Of a stretch of DNA of 64,000 nucleotides, positions 25,089 to 32,937 are shown piece after piece. Below the pieces are notes generated by a model. It searched no databases. It was not told where the DNA came from and saw nothing but the letters and a program-made list of their open reading frames with translations. The position numbers and the translations under genes were made by a program. Each line of letters opens with the position of its first letter. The first letter of the stretch is position 1. Location of the stretch: contig NZ_JACJVQ010000018.1 in the NCBI RefSeq assembly GCF_014212135.1, positions 1 through 64,000 on the forward strand, given 5' to 3'. This DNA comes from Cohnella thailandensis. GTDB taxonomy: Bacteria; Bacillota; Bacilli; Paenibacillales; Paenibacillaceae.

Positions 25089-25397
25089 TTAAAGCTTGAT
25101 TTCGATATCCACGCCGGACGGCAGGTCAAGGCGCATCAGCGCGTCTACCGTTTGCGGCGTCGGATTGACGATGTCAATCAAGCGCTTGTGCGTGCGCATT
25201 TCGAATTGCTCACGCGAATCCTTGTACTTGTGGACCGCGCGCAAGATCGTAATGACTTGCTTCTCGGTCGGCAGCGGGATCGGACCGGATACGCCGGCAC
25301 CCGTGCGCTTAGCCGTTTCAACGATCTTCTCCGCGGATTGATCCAGGATGCGATGATCGTAAGCTTTCAAACGGATACGGATTTTTTGCTTTGCCAT
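25089..25397 (-). CDS. rpsJ: Ribosomal protein S10 (NusE)
   Basis: A 102-residue S10, which is also NusE of the antitermination complex. MAKQKIRIRLKAYDHRILDQ starts at ATG 25397, with AAGGAGGG upstream; the frame extends to 25439 into the leader. First gene of the S10-spc-alpha supercluster. Confidence 0.98.
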   Translation of the reverse strand: MAKQKIRIRLKAYDHRILDQSAEKIVETAKRTGAGVSGPIPLPTEKQVITILRAVHKYKDSREQFEMRTHKRLIDIVNPTPQTVDALMRLDLPSGVDIEIKL

Positions 25398-25547
25398 AGA
25401 AGTTCCCTCCTTCATTCGCCCAATTTTGGAATCGGACATACTCCGCGAGAATAACCCGACAAGCTCCCTCTGGCCACCCTATGGCAAAGGGGCCGGGTGT
25501 GTCGGCAACCTCTCGCATCATCGCACAGTCACAGACCAACATTCACT

Positions 25548-25576
25548 ATTATAGCGATCTGCCCAGTCAATTGCAA
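25548..25576 (-). promoter_or_regulatory. S10 operon promoter
   Basis: -35 TTGCAA (25571-25576) and consensus -10 TATAAT (25548-25553), 17 nt apart. An AT-rich tract (about 25577-25600) directly upstream resembles an UP element. About 150 nt of leader follow before rpsJ. Confidence 0.8.
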
Positions 25577-25768
25577 CAAAATTTTAATGTTTTCAATAGA
25601 CGGTTACCTAATACGTTCCGATCGTTCAGGACATGCTAATCCTAACACATATATATAGAAGAAACACGTTCAAAACGTTTCCTGCGCCGCCGTTCCGAGC
25701 AATGGATATTGCAGCGCATCTTATGCTATGATTCAGGTTGAACAAGCATAAGGAGGCATTCCATACTC

Positions 25769-26434
25769 ATGAAATCCAACTCGCGCAAGCCGCTCCTGCT
25801 ATTGCTGGCAGGAATCGCCCTAATATCCGTTCTTCTATCGGGCTGCGGCAAGAACAACGACAAACCCGCCGCTTTCACCGGTTCCGTCGATCCGAACGCC
25901 AGCCATCCGATCGTGACGATCGAGATGGACAGCGGCAAGATCATCAAGGCCGAACTATACCCCGAAGTCGCTCCTATTACGGTCAACAACTTCATCTCTT
26001 TGGCGAAAAGCGGATTCTATGACGGCCTCACTTTCCACCGAATCATTAAAGGCTTCATGATTCAAGGCGGCGATCCCGAAGGCAATGGATCCGGCGGCCC
26101 CGGGTATTCGATCAAAGGAGAATTCGCTAACAACGGCGTAACCAATAAACTGCTGCACGAGAAAGGCGTCCTCTCCATGGCAAGGTCGGAATCCGCCGAT
26201 TCCGCCGGTTCCCAGTTCTTTATCATGGACGGAACGGCCGACTATCTGGATGGCCTCTATGCTGGATTCGGCAAGTTAACGGATGGATTCGACGTCCTCG
26301 AGGAGATCGTCAATCTCGAGACCGTCGAAGGCCCCGATGGAGCGCTATCCAAACCGGTCACCCCTCCCGTTATGAAGAAAGTAACCGTCGACACTCTGGG
26401 TGTCGAATACCCGGAACCGGAGAAAATGAAATAA
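25769..26434 (+). CDS. Cyclophilin-type peptidyl-prolyl isomerase, lipoprotein
   Basis: A 221-residue secreted lipoprotein. The signal ends at LLSGC with the lipidated Cys at 26, and the cyclophilin domain (about 47-212) carries FHRIIKGFMIQGGDP, AGSQFFIM and a shortened GFGKLTDGFDVLEEI block. The active-site Arg in FHRI and Gln in FMIQGG are present. It probably assists folding of exported proteins outside the membrane. The ATG has AAGGAGG about 12 nt upstream. It is transcribed divergently from rpsJ and ends at a bidirectional terminator. Confidence 0.93.
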   Translation: MKSNSRKPLLLLLAGIALISVLLSGCGKNNDKPAAFTGSVDPNASHPIVTIEMDSGKIIKAELYPEVAPITVNNFISLAKSGFYDGLTFHRIIKGFMIQGGDPEGNGSGGPGYSIKGEFANNGVTNKLLHEKGVLSMARSESADSAGSQFFIMDGTADYLDGLYAGFGKLTDGFDVLEEIVNLETVEGPDGALSKPVTPPVMKKVTVDTLGVEYPEPEKMK

Positions 26435-26446
26435 TCCCGCGAAAAA

Positions 26447-26500
26447 CCCGCGAACGGCCGTCGATCCCCTGATCGCCAGTCGTTCGCGGGCTCTTTTTTT
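26447..26500. terminator. Bidirectional terminator between cyclophilin and FAH gene
   Basis: CCCGCGAACG (26447-26456) pairs with CGTTCGCGGG (26481-26490), flanked by TTTTTTT on the plus strand and TTTTT on the minus strand, so it serves both convergent genes. Confidence 0.88.
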
Positions 26501-26510
26501 ACTCATAGCA

Positions 26511-27371
26511 TTAAATGACACGCTGACTCAACGGAAGGAATCCTTCGATTCTGCAGTCCGCCCGATCTCCCGATCGGATGACGACAGCCCCCGGCGTTCC
26601 GGTCATCAGGATATCCCCCGGAAGAAGCGTCATAAAGCGCGAGTGGAAGGCAACGGCATACCACGGCCTATACCTCATGTTAACCACGCGGTTTCGATGC
26701 ACCGTAACCCCATTGAGCACTGTCGACACCTCTAATTCAAGAATGTCAGGTATCTCGTCCGGAGAGACCAGCTCCGGCCCGAAACCGAAGAAGGTGTCAT
26801 AGCTCTTCGCCCGGGTTAGAAATCTCGGGTTTCTCGAATGGATATCCGCAGCCGTCACGTCCAATACGGCCGCGAAGCCGGCTACGCAGCTGGGCGCCTC
26901 CGCCTCGCCGACATTGCGGCATTTGCGGCCTATCACGATAGCGAGCTCGGCCTCGGCGGTAATCGTCCCCGCCTCCTCCGGCAACTTGATCGCTTCCTGC
27001 ATGCCGCAAAGCGCCGTCGTCGGCTTCATGAAGCCGACAGGCTCCTCGTCGGGACTTAAAGAATTCGCCAACGGAGGCTTATCCCCGTAATTCATTCCAA
27101 TCCCCCAGATCTTGCTTGGATTCCTATACAAGGGAGCGTATTCCGCTGCGTCTTCGGGCAACGCCGTCAACCCTTCGACAAAGCTTCTCCCCCCGCCTTC
27201 TTCATACCAATCCCTCAAGTCATCGTATCGTCCCTCCGACAATATCGTCGCCAGATGATCCGGCCAATCCCCGCCCCCATGCATACGGATATCCCTCAAG
27301 GTTACATATCCCCCGGCGGTTCGAATCGCCGAGACCTCTTCGCCCGACTTCGCCAGCGTTACTATTCTCAT
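26511..27371 (-). CDS. Fumarylacetoacetate hydrolase (FAH)-fold enzyme
   Basis: A 286-residue FAH-superfamily protein. Metal ligands are visible as E140 and E142 (AEAELAIVIGRK) and D171 (VLDVTAADI), with KSYDTFFGFGPELV (189-202) and the late MTGTPGAV motif. Members hydrolyse C-C bonds, decarboxylate oxaloacetate-like acids or hydrate dienoates. After GIGMNY (90-95) the usual lid motif with His and Glu (NYxxHxxE) is replaced by GDKPP, so the reaction cannot be guessed. ATG at 27371 overlaps the amidase stop (ATGA). It is the last gene of the eight-gene catabolic operon and may process the carbon skeleton left after nitrogen removal. Confidence 0.85.
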   Translation of the reverse strand: MRIVTLAKSGEEVSAIRTAGGYVTLRDIRMHGGGDWPDHLATILSEGRYDDLRDWYEEGGGRSFVEGLTALPEDAAEYAPLYRNPSKIWGIGMNYGDKPPLANSLSPDEEPVGFMKPTTALCGMQEAIKLPEEAGTITAEAELAIVIGRKCRNVGEAEAPSCVAGFAAVLDVTAADIHSRNPRFLTRAKSYDTFFGFGPELVSPDEIPDILELEVSTVLNGVTVHRNRVVNMRYRPWYAVAFHSRFMTLLPGDILMTGTPGAVVIRSGDRADCRIEGFLPLSQRVI

Positions 27372-28585
27372 GTCGCACTCTCCGTTCTGGAATGGGCGAC
27401 CAATTCGACCGCCCGGCTCTCGACCAATTGACGAACCCAAGCGAGCAGCTTCCGATCCTGCCCTCTTCCGGCGATCGCGGATATTCCAATCGGAGCTTCA
27501 TGATGCGAATCAAGCGGAATTTGAATCTGAGGCAATCCGGTCAAGCCTGCGATACAAGTGAGCTGAAGCACGCCCGACCGCCAGCCTTCCAATCGTTCCG
27601 CCGGCAGTTGAAGCGCAGGTGCCGAACCGGGAGCCGTCGGAATCAGAAGCAAGCCGTCGTCTCCGAGAATAGATTCCACTTTCTCTCGAATAACCTGCCG
27701 GCGCCGTTTCGCATCTTCAATGTCCTTCGCGCTCTGAATCTTGGCTCCCTCGAAGCGCCCCGCTATGTCCGGAGCGAAGTTCGGCTTCGTTTCTTCTATC
27801 CATCGCCCATGCCTTCTCCAGATTTCATGCCCCTGCAGCTCCCGGAACGTGCTCGACCACTCGCTCAACCCTTCCGGAGCAAGCTCGATCCATTCGCATT
27901 CCATCCCCAACTCGGCAAGCCCCGCAAGCCATCCTTCGGGAAGTCCTTCGAACCGCGGATTGGCGAGCGCCCAAGCCTCCTTGACGAATCGGATTCGACG
28001 CAGGCCCCCGGCCTCCTCCTGAAGCCCGCCTCCGAGAAGCGCCGCGCCGGCCTTTTCCAGAACCGACGGTTCAGCTGCCAGAACGCCCACCGTATCGAAG
28101 GATTCGGCCAACGGGATGACTCCTTCGACGGAGATCGCCCCATGAGAGGGTCGGAACCCATAAATCCCGCAATAAGAAGCCGGAATCCTCACCGACCCCC
28201 CAGTATCCGTACCGAGCGCGAAGTCAGCCGATCCGGAAGCTACCGCTACGGCCGAACCGCTGGACGAGCCTCCGGGAATGCAGCCTCTTGCCCTAGGATT
28301 AATGGGAGTCCCATAGTGAGCGTTCTCCCCATTCAAGCTGAACATAAGCTTATCCGTATGGGTAACCCCCTCCATCTTCGCCCCTTCGGCCAGCAAGGCC
28401 AATATGGAAGGCGCCGTCCGGCCGGCAGGCGGATGAGTCCGCAGCCAATCCGGATTCCCCGCGCTCGAGACATGCCCTTCGATATCGAATACATCCTTAA
28501 CCGCAAAGGTCAGTCCGGTTAAACTACCCCTTCCGGTTGAAGCAAGCTTCAAGCTTCTGATCATATAGGCGCCGAATTCATTCAT
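27368..28585 (-). CDS. Amidase-signature amidase
   Basis: A 405-residue amidase-signature enzyme. The Ser-cisSer-Lys triad is K30 (AVKDVFD), S107 (GGSSSGS) and S131 (GTDTGGSVRIPA), followed by GIYGFRPSHG. It hydrolyses an amide or ureide to ammonia plus a carboxylate. It lacks the C-terminal domain of allophanate hydrolase AtzF and has no AtzG-like partner beside it. Ureidomalonase and 1-carboxybiuret hydrolase AtzE belong to this family, so a role just after ring opening is plausible. ATG at 28585 has GGAG 9 nt upstream and overlaps the previous gene by 8 nt. Confidence 0.88.
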   Translation of the reverse strand: MNEFGAYMIRSLKLASTGRGSLTGLTFAVKDVFDIEGHVSSAGNPDWLRTHPPAGRTAPSILALLAEGAKMEGVTHTDKLMFSLNGENAHYGTPINPRARGCIPGGSSSGSAVAVASGSADFALGTDTGGSVRIPASYCGIYGFRPSHGAISVEGVIPLAESFDTVGVLAAEPSVLEKAGAALLGGGLQEEAGGLRRIRFVKEAWALANPRFEGLPEGWLAGLAELGMECEWIELAPEGLSEWSSTFRELQGHEIWRRHGRWIEETKPNFAPDIAGRFEGAKIQSAKDIEDAKRRRQVIREKVESILGDDGLLLIPTAPGSAPALQLPAERLEGWRSGVLQLTCIAGLTGLPQIQIPLDSHHEAPIGISAIAGRGQDRKLLAWVRQLVESRAVELVAHSRTESAT

Positions 28586-29609
28586 AGCCAAGCGCTCCTT
28601 CTCGCAATGGGGTAAACGCCCGAGGAGCCTTCGCATGAGCGATTAACTCTCGCGCAGTCCCGTTGTCGTATCGATAGCGAATCTCAAGTTTATCCGTTTT
28701 CGCCGCCGATTCGGCATGGGCCGGTTCCTGAAGCAGAAGGCCCACGAGGTATTCCGATTCTTCCGGCTCGTAGAACCGTTGAACGTAGGCTAGCAACTGG
28801 GCGTAATGCAGCATATTGCCGCTTCCGTACGGATTAAAGAAATCTCCGATGTTATCGCTTCCGAGACCGACCCTCACCCCCGCCTTCCTCAGCTTCTTCA
28901 CCGGAGCCAACGCTCGGGTAGCAATCGCGGTCGGACATACCGTAACATGAAGCCCGCTTCTAGAGACGAGTTCGATTGCTTCTTCGGCCTCCTTCTCGGT
29001 TACGTTGGCAAGGGAATTGCAATGTATCGCATAGCATCTGCCTCCCCAGCCCCGCTTCTCCGCCGCCGTTGCCAAATAAGGGAGCAGAAAATGCTCGGGT
29101 CGGCCGCTCTCGTCGGTATGGAACTCCGCCCATTCCGCTCCGCCCGCTTCCGCAATCGAGAGAACGCGGTCGATATGCGCCTCCCCATCGCCATCGGCAA
29201 GAGTGTGGCCTCCGACCCCCATTTTCCCCATTCGAAGCGCCTCCAGAAGCAACGCCTCGCTCTGCGGGAACCGATCGAACCCTTCCTGAGCGAACGCCGT
29301 CAGATCGATCACGATCCGATCCTCATATCGCTCCTTCAATTCAAGCAGCGCTTCGACACCTTTCAAGCCGACCAAAGGATCTACATCCACATGCGTTCGA
29401 ACATATCTCGTTCCGTAGGCAAGCATTGTCTGCAAGGCCTTCTCCGCCCTATCGTATATATCTTGCTTCGTAAAGGCCGCCTTCGCTTGTCTCGTCCATT
29501 CCGCACGAATCGGAACCGGCTCGTCTTTATAAGGAAGGAACGTATACAACATCCCCTTGTCCAAGTGCGCATGCTCGTTGGAGAACCCGCGCGTCATCCA
29601 TTCCTTCAT
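28578..29609 (-). CDS. Cytosine-deaminase-like metal-dependent amidohydrolase
   Basis: A 343-residue amidohydrolase-superfamily protein. All metal and catalytic positions of CodA-type deaminases can be placed: H13 and H15 (NEHAHLDK), H164 with E167 (EFHTDES), H196 (AIHCNSL) and D252 (GSDNIGDFFNPYG). The HxH motif lies only 12 residues from the start, so the N-terminal part of the beta-sandwich seen in CodA is missing; the ATG with a GGAGAGGAG site supports this short form. It likely deaminates or hydrolyses a cyclic amidine or imide. Substrate unknown. Third catabolic enzyme of the operon. Confidence 0.87.
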   Translation of the reverse strand: MKEWMTRGFSNEHAHLDKGMLYTFLPYKDEPVPIRAEWTRQAKAAFTKQDIYDRAEKALQTMLAYGTRYVRTHVDVDPLVGLKGVEALLELKERYEDRIVIDLTAFAQEGFDRFPQSEALLLEALRMGKMGVGGHTLADGDGEAHIDRVLSIAEAGGAEWAEFHTDESGRPEHFLLPYLATAAEKRGWGGRCYAIHCNSLANVTEKEAEEAIELVSRSGLHVTVCPTAIATRALAPVKKLRKAGVRVGLGSDNIGDFFNPYGSGNMLHYAQLLAYVQRFYEPEESEYLVGLLLQEPAHAESAAKTDKLEIRYRYDNGTARELIAHAKAPRAFTPLREGALGYE

Positions 29610-29655
29610 TCAATCTGCTCCTCTCCTTGTGCTCCCCTGGGCCCCTGGCCATTAT

Positions 29656-30696
29656 CTAATCTCTTATAACCAGAGCAACCAAGTTCGAGCCCTGCGGACC
29701 TTGATGCTCCGAACCGGCCGAACATAAGATCGAAGCGTCGCCGACGAAGCTGCCGACTACGGCGTTCGCCACCGCCTTGGCCACGATTCCCGCATGCATG
29801 CTAAGCGCATCCGAGTGGATCGTATGCCGTTGTCCTCGTATATGAGGCAAAGCATCGCAACCAGCATTGACGAACGCTTGAACGATACGAGCCTGATCGA
29901 CGTTCGCAAGAACGGGAGAGGCCTCCATTCCGACGGATCGGAATGTACGGATCAGGCCTTCCAGGTCGAACGCATCCTTCATGACGCCGGAACCGATCCT
30001 CAGCGGGCTGGGAGAGCCTTTGGAATTCCCCATGACGATAACTCGCACCGCCGTCTGCTCCCCCCCGGCCGAAACCGACGTTTTCTCCGAATACAAGGAG
30101 TGATCTTCATTGATGCTTCGCTCGACCACACTCTCTCTGTCGATCTCGCCAAGCGCAACCGCGGAGCCCAGCGCCGAAGACGCCTTCGACCGCGCTCCTC
30201 CGATGCCCCAAGGACATTTGATCTCGACGCAATGAACGTCGTCCGCCGAAGTCAGGCCCGCATCCAGCATCGCACGCTTCACCGTCACCGCCGTGAGATC
30301 CACCTGAACCGTCGTGCCGATCTCCTCCGGCGCAAGCTTGCGGCTAGAAGCCACTCCGAACACGAACTTTTTCTCATCCGAATCCTTAACATCCGTTTCT
30401 TCGCATGCCCGCTTCAGGAATAACGTATAGTGAGGACTCATCAACCCTCCGGTTTTGCCGATCATCATCATGGGAATGCGGTCGAACACCTCTTCCGCCG
30501 TCCATCCGAGGTAAGGGGACAGCAGCGTCTGAAAGGCCAGCGTCGCGTAGCCTCGAGCATAACCGTCGCCTTCCGTCTGGGCGATAATCCCCTTGATTTC
30601 CTCCGCGCGGATTTTCCCATCCGCCAGCAGCTCCGCCAAGCGGCTTACGTCGCCCGGGTGTTCCATCGTAAGCTTCAACAGGTCACAGTACTCCAT
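29656..30696 (-). CDS. Ring-opening amidohydrolase (cyanuric acid hydrolase/barbiturase family), divergent
   Basis: A 346-residue member of the AtzD/barbiturase family, which opens cyanuric acid or barbiturate. Three repeat units are recognisable: TEGDG (41-45) with LMSPHYTLF, EIKCP (158-162) with SAGGEQ and VMGNS (221-225), and RGQRHTIHSD (288-297) with SEHQGPQG (329-336). Compared with AtzD as I remember it, only the middle Lys-Ser dyad is intact (K160, S209). The first is Q40/I79 and the third N277/S326. Substrate may therefore differ from the known enzymes. ATG at 30696 (GGAG about 10 nt upstream) overlaps the isochorismatase gene by 14 nt. Confidence 0.88.
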   Translation of the reverse strand: MEYCDLLKLTMEHPGDVSRLAELLADGKIRAEEIKGIIAQTEGDGYARGYATLAFQTLLSPYLGWTAEEVFDRIPMMMIGKTGGLMSPHYTLFLKRACEETDVKDSDEKKFVFGVASSRKLAPEEIGTTVQVDLTAVTVKRAMLDAGLTSADDVHCVEIKCPWGIGGARSKASSALGSAVALGEIDRESVVERSINEDHSLYSEKTSVSAGGEQTAVRVIVMGNSKGSPSPLRIGSGVMKDAFDLEGLIRTFRSVGMEASPVLANVDQARIVQAFVNAGCDALPHIRGQRHTIHSDALSMHAGIVAKAVANAVVGSFVGDASILCSAGSEHQGPQGSNLVALVIRD

Positions 30697-31324
30697 TCTT
30701 AGCTGTCTCCTTCCAGCACTTCCGCACATCTTCCGATTGAGCCACGATGCCGAAGTGCCTGTGTATATTCGTTAAACTAGGTTCAAAAGCGTCTTCGAAT
30801 TGGCAAGCCGTCGCATCTCTAACCACCACGACATGGAAGCCTAGCAGATGCGCTTCGCGTGCCGTCGATTCCACGCAAGTATTCGTGTTTAGACCGACTA
30901 GAACCAAGGTTCGTATCCCTTGAGTTTGAAGCCGTTCTTGGAGATCCGTCCCCGTAAACGCGCTATAACGATGCTTCCAGAACACCTGATCCTCTTGCTC
31001 CGGTTCTACCCCTTCGTAGAATCGTTGCCCCCATGTGCCCGTTCGGCAAGTGTTCGGATGTCCCCGTCCGCGTCGTCTCATTGTCCAGGCATCGTCGCCA
31101 TCGTTCTCTTCGTTATGGGACATCCCTATGAGCCAAATCGGAATGGAAGCCTCCCTGGCGGCCCCCCTCAGCATCCTAACGGTCGGAACAAGCCTCTGAT
31201 AATGTTTCACCCGATTGCCCGCTAACGCGACGGCTCCTCGATCATGAACGAAATCGTTCTGCATATCGACAACCAGGAGCGCAGCCCCTTCCTCCAGCAC
31301 GCTTTCAAGCGTATAACCGTTCAT
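30683..31324 (-). CDS. Isochorismatase-like cysteine hydrolase
   Basis: A 213-residue isochorismatase-fold amidohydrolase with the catalytic triad D20 (VVDMQNDF), K117 (FWKHRYSAF) and C150 (GLNTNTCVESTARE). Relatives with this triad include biuret hydrolase, the ureidoacrylate hydrolase RutB, maleamate amidase and nicotinamidase; all cleave a C-N bond via the Cys. The TNxCVEST motif is close to RutB/biuret hydrolases, but the substrate cannot be assigned. It lies between the ABC transporter genes and the ring-opening enzyme, which points to an acyclic amide intermediate. Confidence 0.88.
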   Translation of the reverse strand: MNGYTLESVLEEGAALLVVDMQNDFVHDRGAVALAGNRVKHYQRLVPTVRMLRGAAREASIPIWLIGMSHNEENDGDDAWTMRRRGRGHPNTCRTGTWGQRFYEGVEPEQEDQVFWKHRYSAFTGTDLQERLQTQGIRTLVLVGLNTNTCVESTAREAHLLGFHVVVVRDATACQFEDAFEPSLTNIHRHFGIVAQSEDVRKCWKETAKNGVL

Positions 31325-31328
31325 CGCC

Positions 31329-32126
31329 TTAAACCTCCTTCAAGACGCCCTCTGCCTTGAATACATCCCGAATCTCCTGCACATGCTTCTGAAAAGCAGG
31401 ATTCGCGCGAGTATCGATGGTCCGAGGACGCTCCAATTGGATCGGAATATCGCGAACGACGGCTCCGGGCCTCGGGGACATGACCACAACGCGGTCGGAG
31501 AGGAACACGGCCTCTTCGATACTATGGGTGATGAACAGAACCGTAAATTTGTATTTATCGAAAATCTTGAGCAAATCGTACATCATCTGCTCCCGAGTGA
31601 GCGCATCCAGCGCCCCGAACGGTTCATCCATCATGAGCAACGTCGGATTCTGAATGAGCGCCCGGCAAATAGATACGCGCTGCCTCATTCCGCCTGACAG
31701 TTCAAAGGGATACTTGTCGGCGAAAGCGGCAAGCCCCACCATCTCCAGCAATTCCATCGCCAGCTCCCGGTTCGTTCGTTTGCTTCTGCGGTCGAACCAA
31801 GTAATATGATGAAGCTCGAACGGAAGCAAGACGTTGTCCAAGACCGATCTCCATTCCAAGAGCACGTCTTTCTGGAACACGATCGCATTGCCCTCTTGAG
31901 GTTTCCGGCTCGATTGCCCCGCTAGTCTGATCTCCCCGCCCGAGGTCGGCTCCAGGCCGGCGATCATGTTCATCAACGTGCTCTTGCCGCATCCGCTCGG
32001 CCCTACTATCGACACGAAGGAAGACTCCTCTATCGCAAGCCGAATGGGTCGAAGCGCTTGTACCGGCCCGCTTCTCGCCTTGAACGTTTTCTCCGCGTCC
32101 AGCAATTCTATTCTTTTGCCCAACAT
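31329..32126 (-). CDS. ABC transporter ATP-binding protein (SsuB/TauB/NrtD type)
   Basis: A 265-residue ATPase with Walker A GPSGCGKST (42-50), Q-loop IVFQKDVLLEW, signature ELSGGMRQRV, Walker B LLMMDEPFGALD and the H-loop FITHSIEEA. It belongs to the nitrate/sulfonate/taurine/pyrimidine-precursor import subfamily. It lies 1 nt after the permease gene and energises uptake for the downstream hydrolases. Confidence 0.94.
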   Translation of the reverse strand: MLGKRIELLDAEKTFKARSGPVQALRPIRLAIEESSFVSIVGPSGCGKSTLMNMIAGLEPTSGGEIRLAGQSSRKPQEGNAIVFQKDVLLEWRSVLDNVLLPFELHHITWFDRRSKRTNRELAMELLEMVGLAAFADKYPFELSGGMRQRVSICRALIQNPTLLMMDEPFGALDALTREQMMYDLLKIFDKYKFTVLFITHSIEEAVFLSDRVVVMSPRPGAVVRDIPIQLERPRTIDTRANPAFQKHVQEIRDVFKAEGVLKEV

Positions 32127-32127
32127 G

Positions 32128-32901
32128 TCAGTCCGCCTCCTTGCGAGTCGCGTGATACCAAGGCATGCTCAGCCGCTCGATCCATCCCACCAGGTTAAAC
32201 AAACCGATTCCGATAATGCCAAGCGTGAAGATAACGGCGAACTCCATCGTAACGTCAAGCTGGGAATTCGCCATCAGCTGCAAGTAACCCAAACCCTTCT
32301 CGGATGCGACGAATTCGGCAACGATCGCCCCTACGATAGCGAGCGTAATCCCAACCTTCAGCCCTCCGAAGATGCTCGGCAACGCCTTTGGAAGCCGGAA
32401 GTAGAGGAACGTCTGCGCCGAGCTGGCGCGGAGCGACTTGGCGAGATTGAGCATTTCCTTCTCCATCGATCGCAAGCCGACCGTCGTATTGATCACGATC
32501 GGGAAGAATGAGATCAGGAAAGCAATGAGAACCTTGGTCAGCAGCCCAAAGCCGAACCAGATGATAAGCAGCGGCGCCAACGACACCATCGGCACGCAGT
32601 GAATACCGACGATAATCGGGAAGAACGATTGCGAGATGTAGCGGGAATACACCAGGAGAATCGCAAGCGGAATGCCGATGACTACAGCCATGGCGAACCC
32701 AAGAAATACCTCCCACAAAGTAATGAGGCTATGACGGTATAATGAATCCGCATCTTCGATCATCCTCAGCAAGATGTCCGAAGGAGGAGGCAGAATGTAT
32801 TCGGGTATCGAACCCGCCCAACAGATGATTTGCCACAACGCCATCAACCCGATAATCGTCAGGGCTACGCTTAATGCCCTCATGGATCTGCCCAAGCGCA
32901 T
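32128..32901 (-). CDS. ABC transporter permease (SsuC/TauC type)
   Basis: A 257-residue integral membrane protein with about six helices and the EAA coupling loop around LNLAKSLRASSAQTFLYFRL (positions ~157-176), as in SsuC/NrtB permeases. The gene is between the binding protein and the ATPase in the same operon. Confidence 0.93.
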   Translation of the reverse strand: MRLGRSMRALSVALTIIGLMALWQIICWAGSIPEYILPPPSDILLRMIEDADSLYRHSLITLWEVFLGFAMAVVIGIPLAILLVYSRYISQSFFPIIVGIHCVPMVSLAPLLIIWFGFGLLTKVLIAFLISFFPIVINTTVGLRSMEKEMLNLAKSLRASSAQTFLYFRLPKALPSIFGGLKVGITLAIVGAIVAEFVASEKGLGYLQLMANSQLDVTMEFAVIFTLGIIGIGLFNLVGWIERLSMPWYHATRKEAD

Positions 32902-32937
32902 ATCGTTCCCCTCCTCTCTTGTAGTCCTTCTCGTCTT

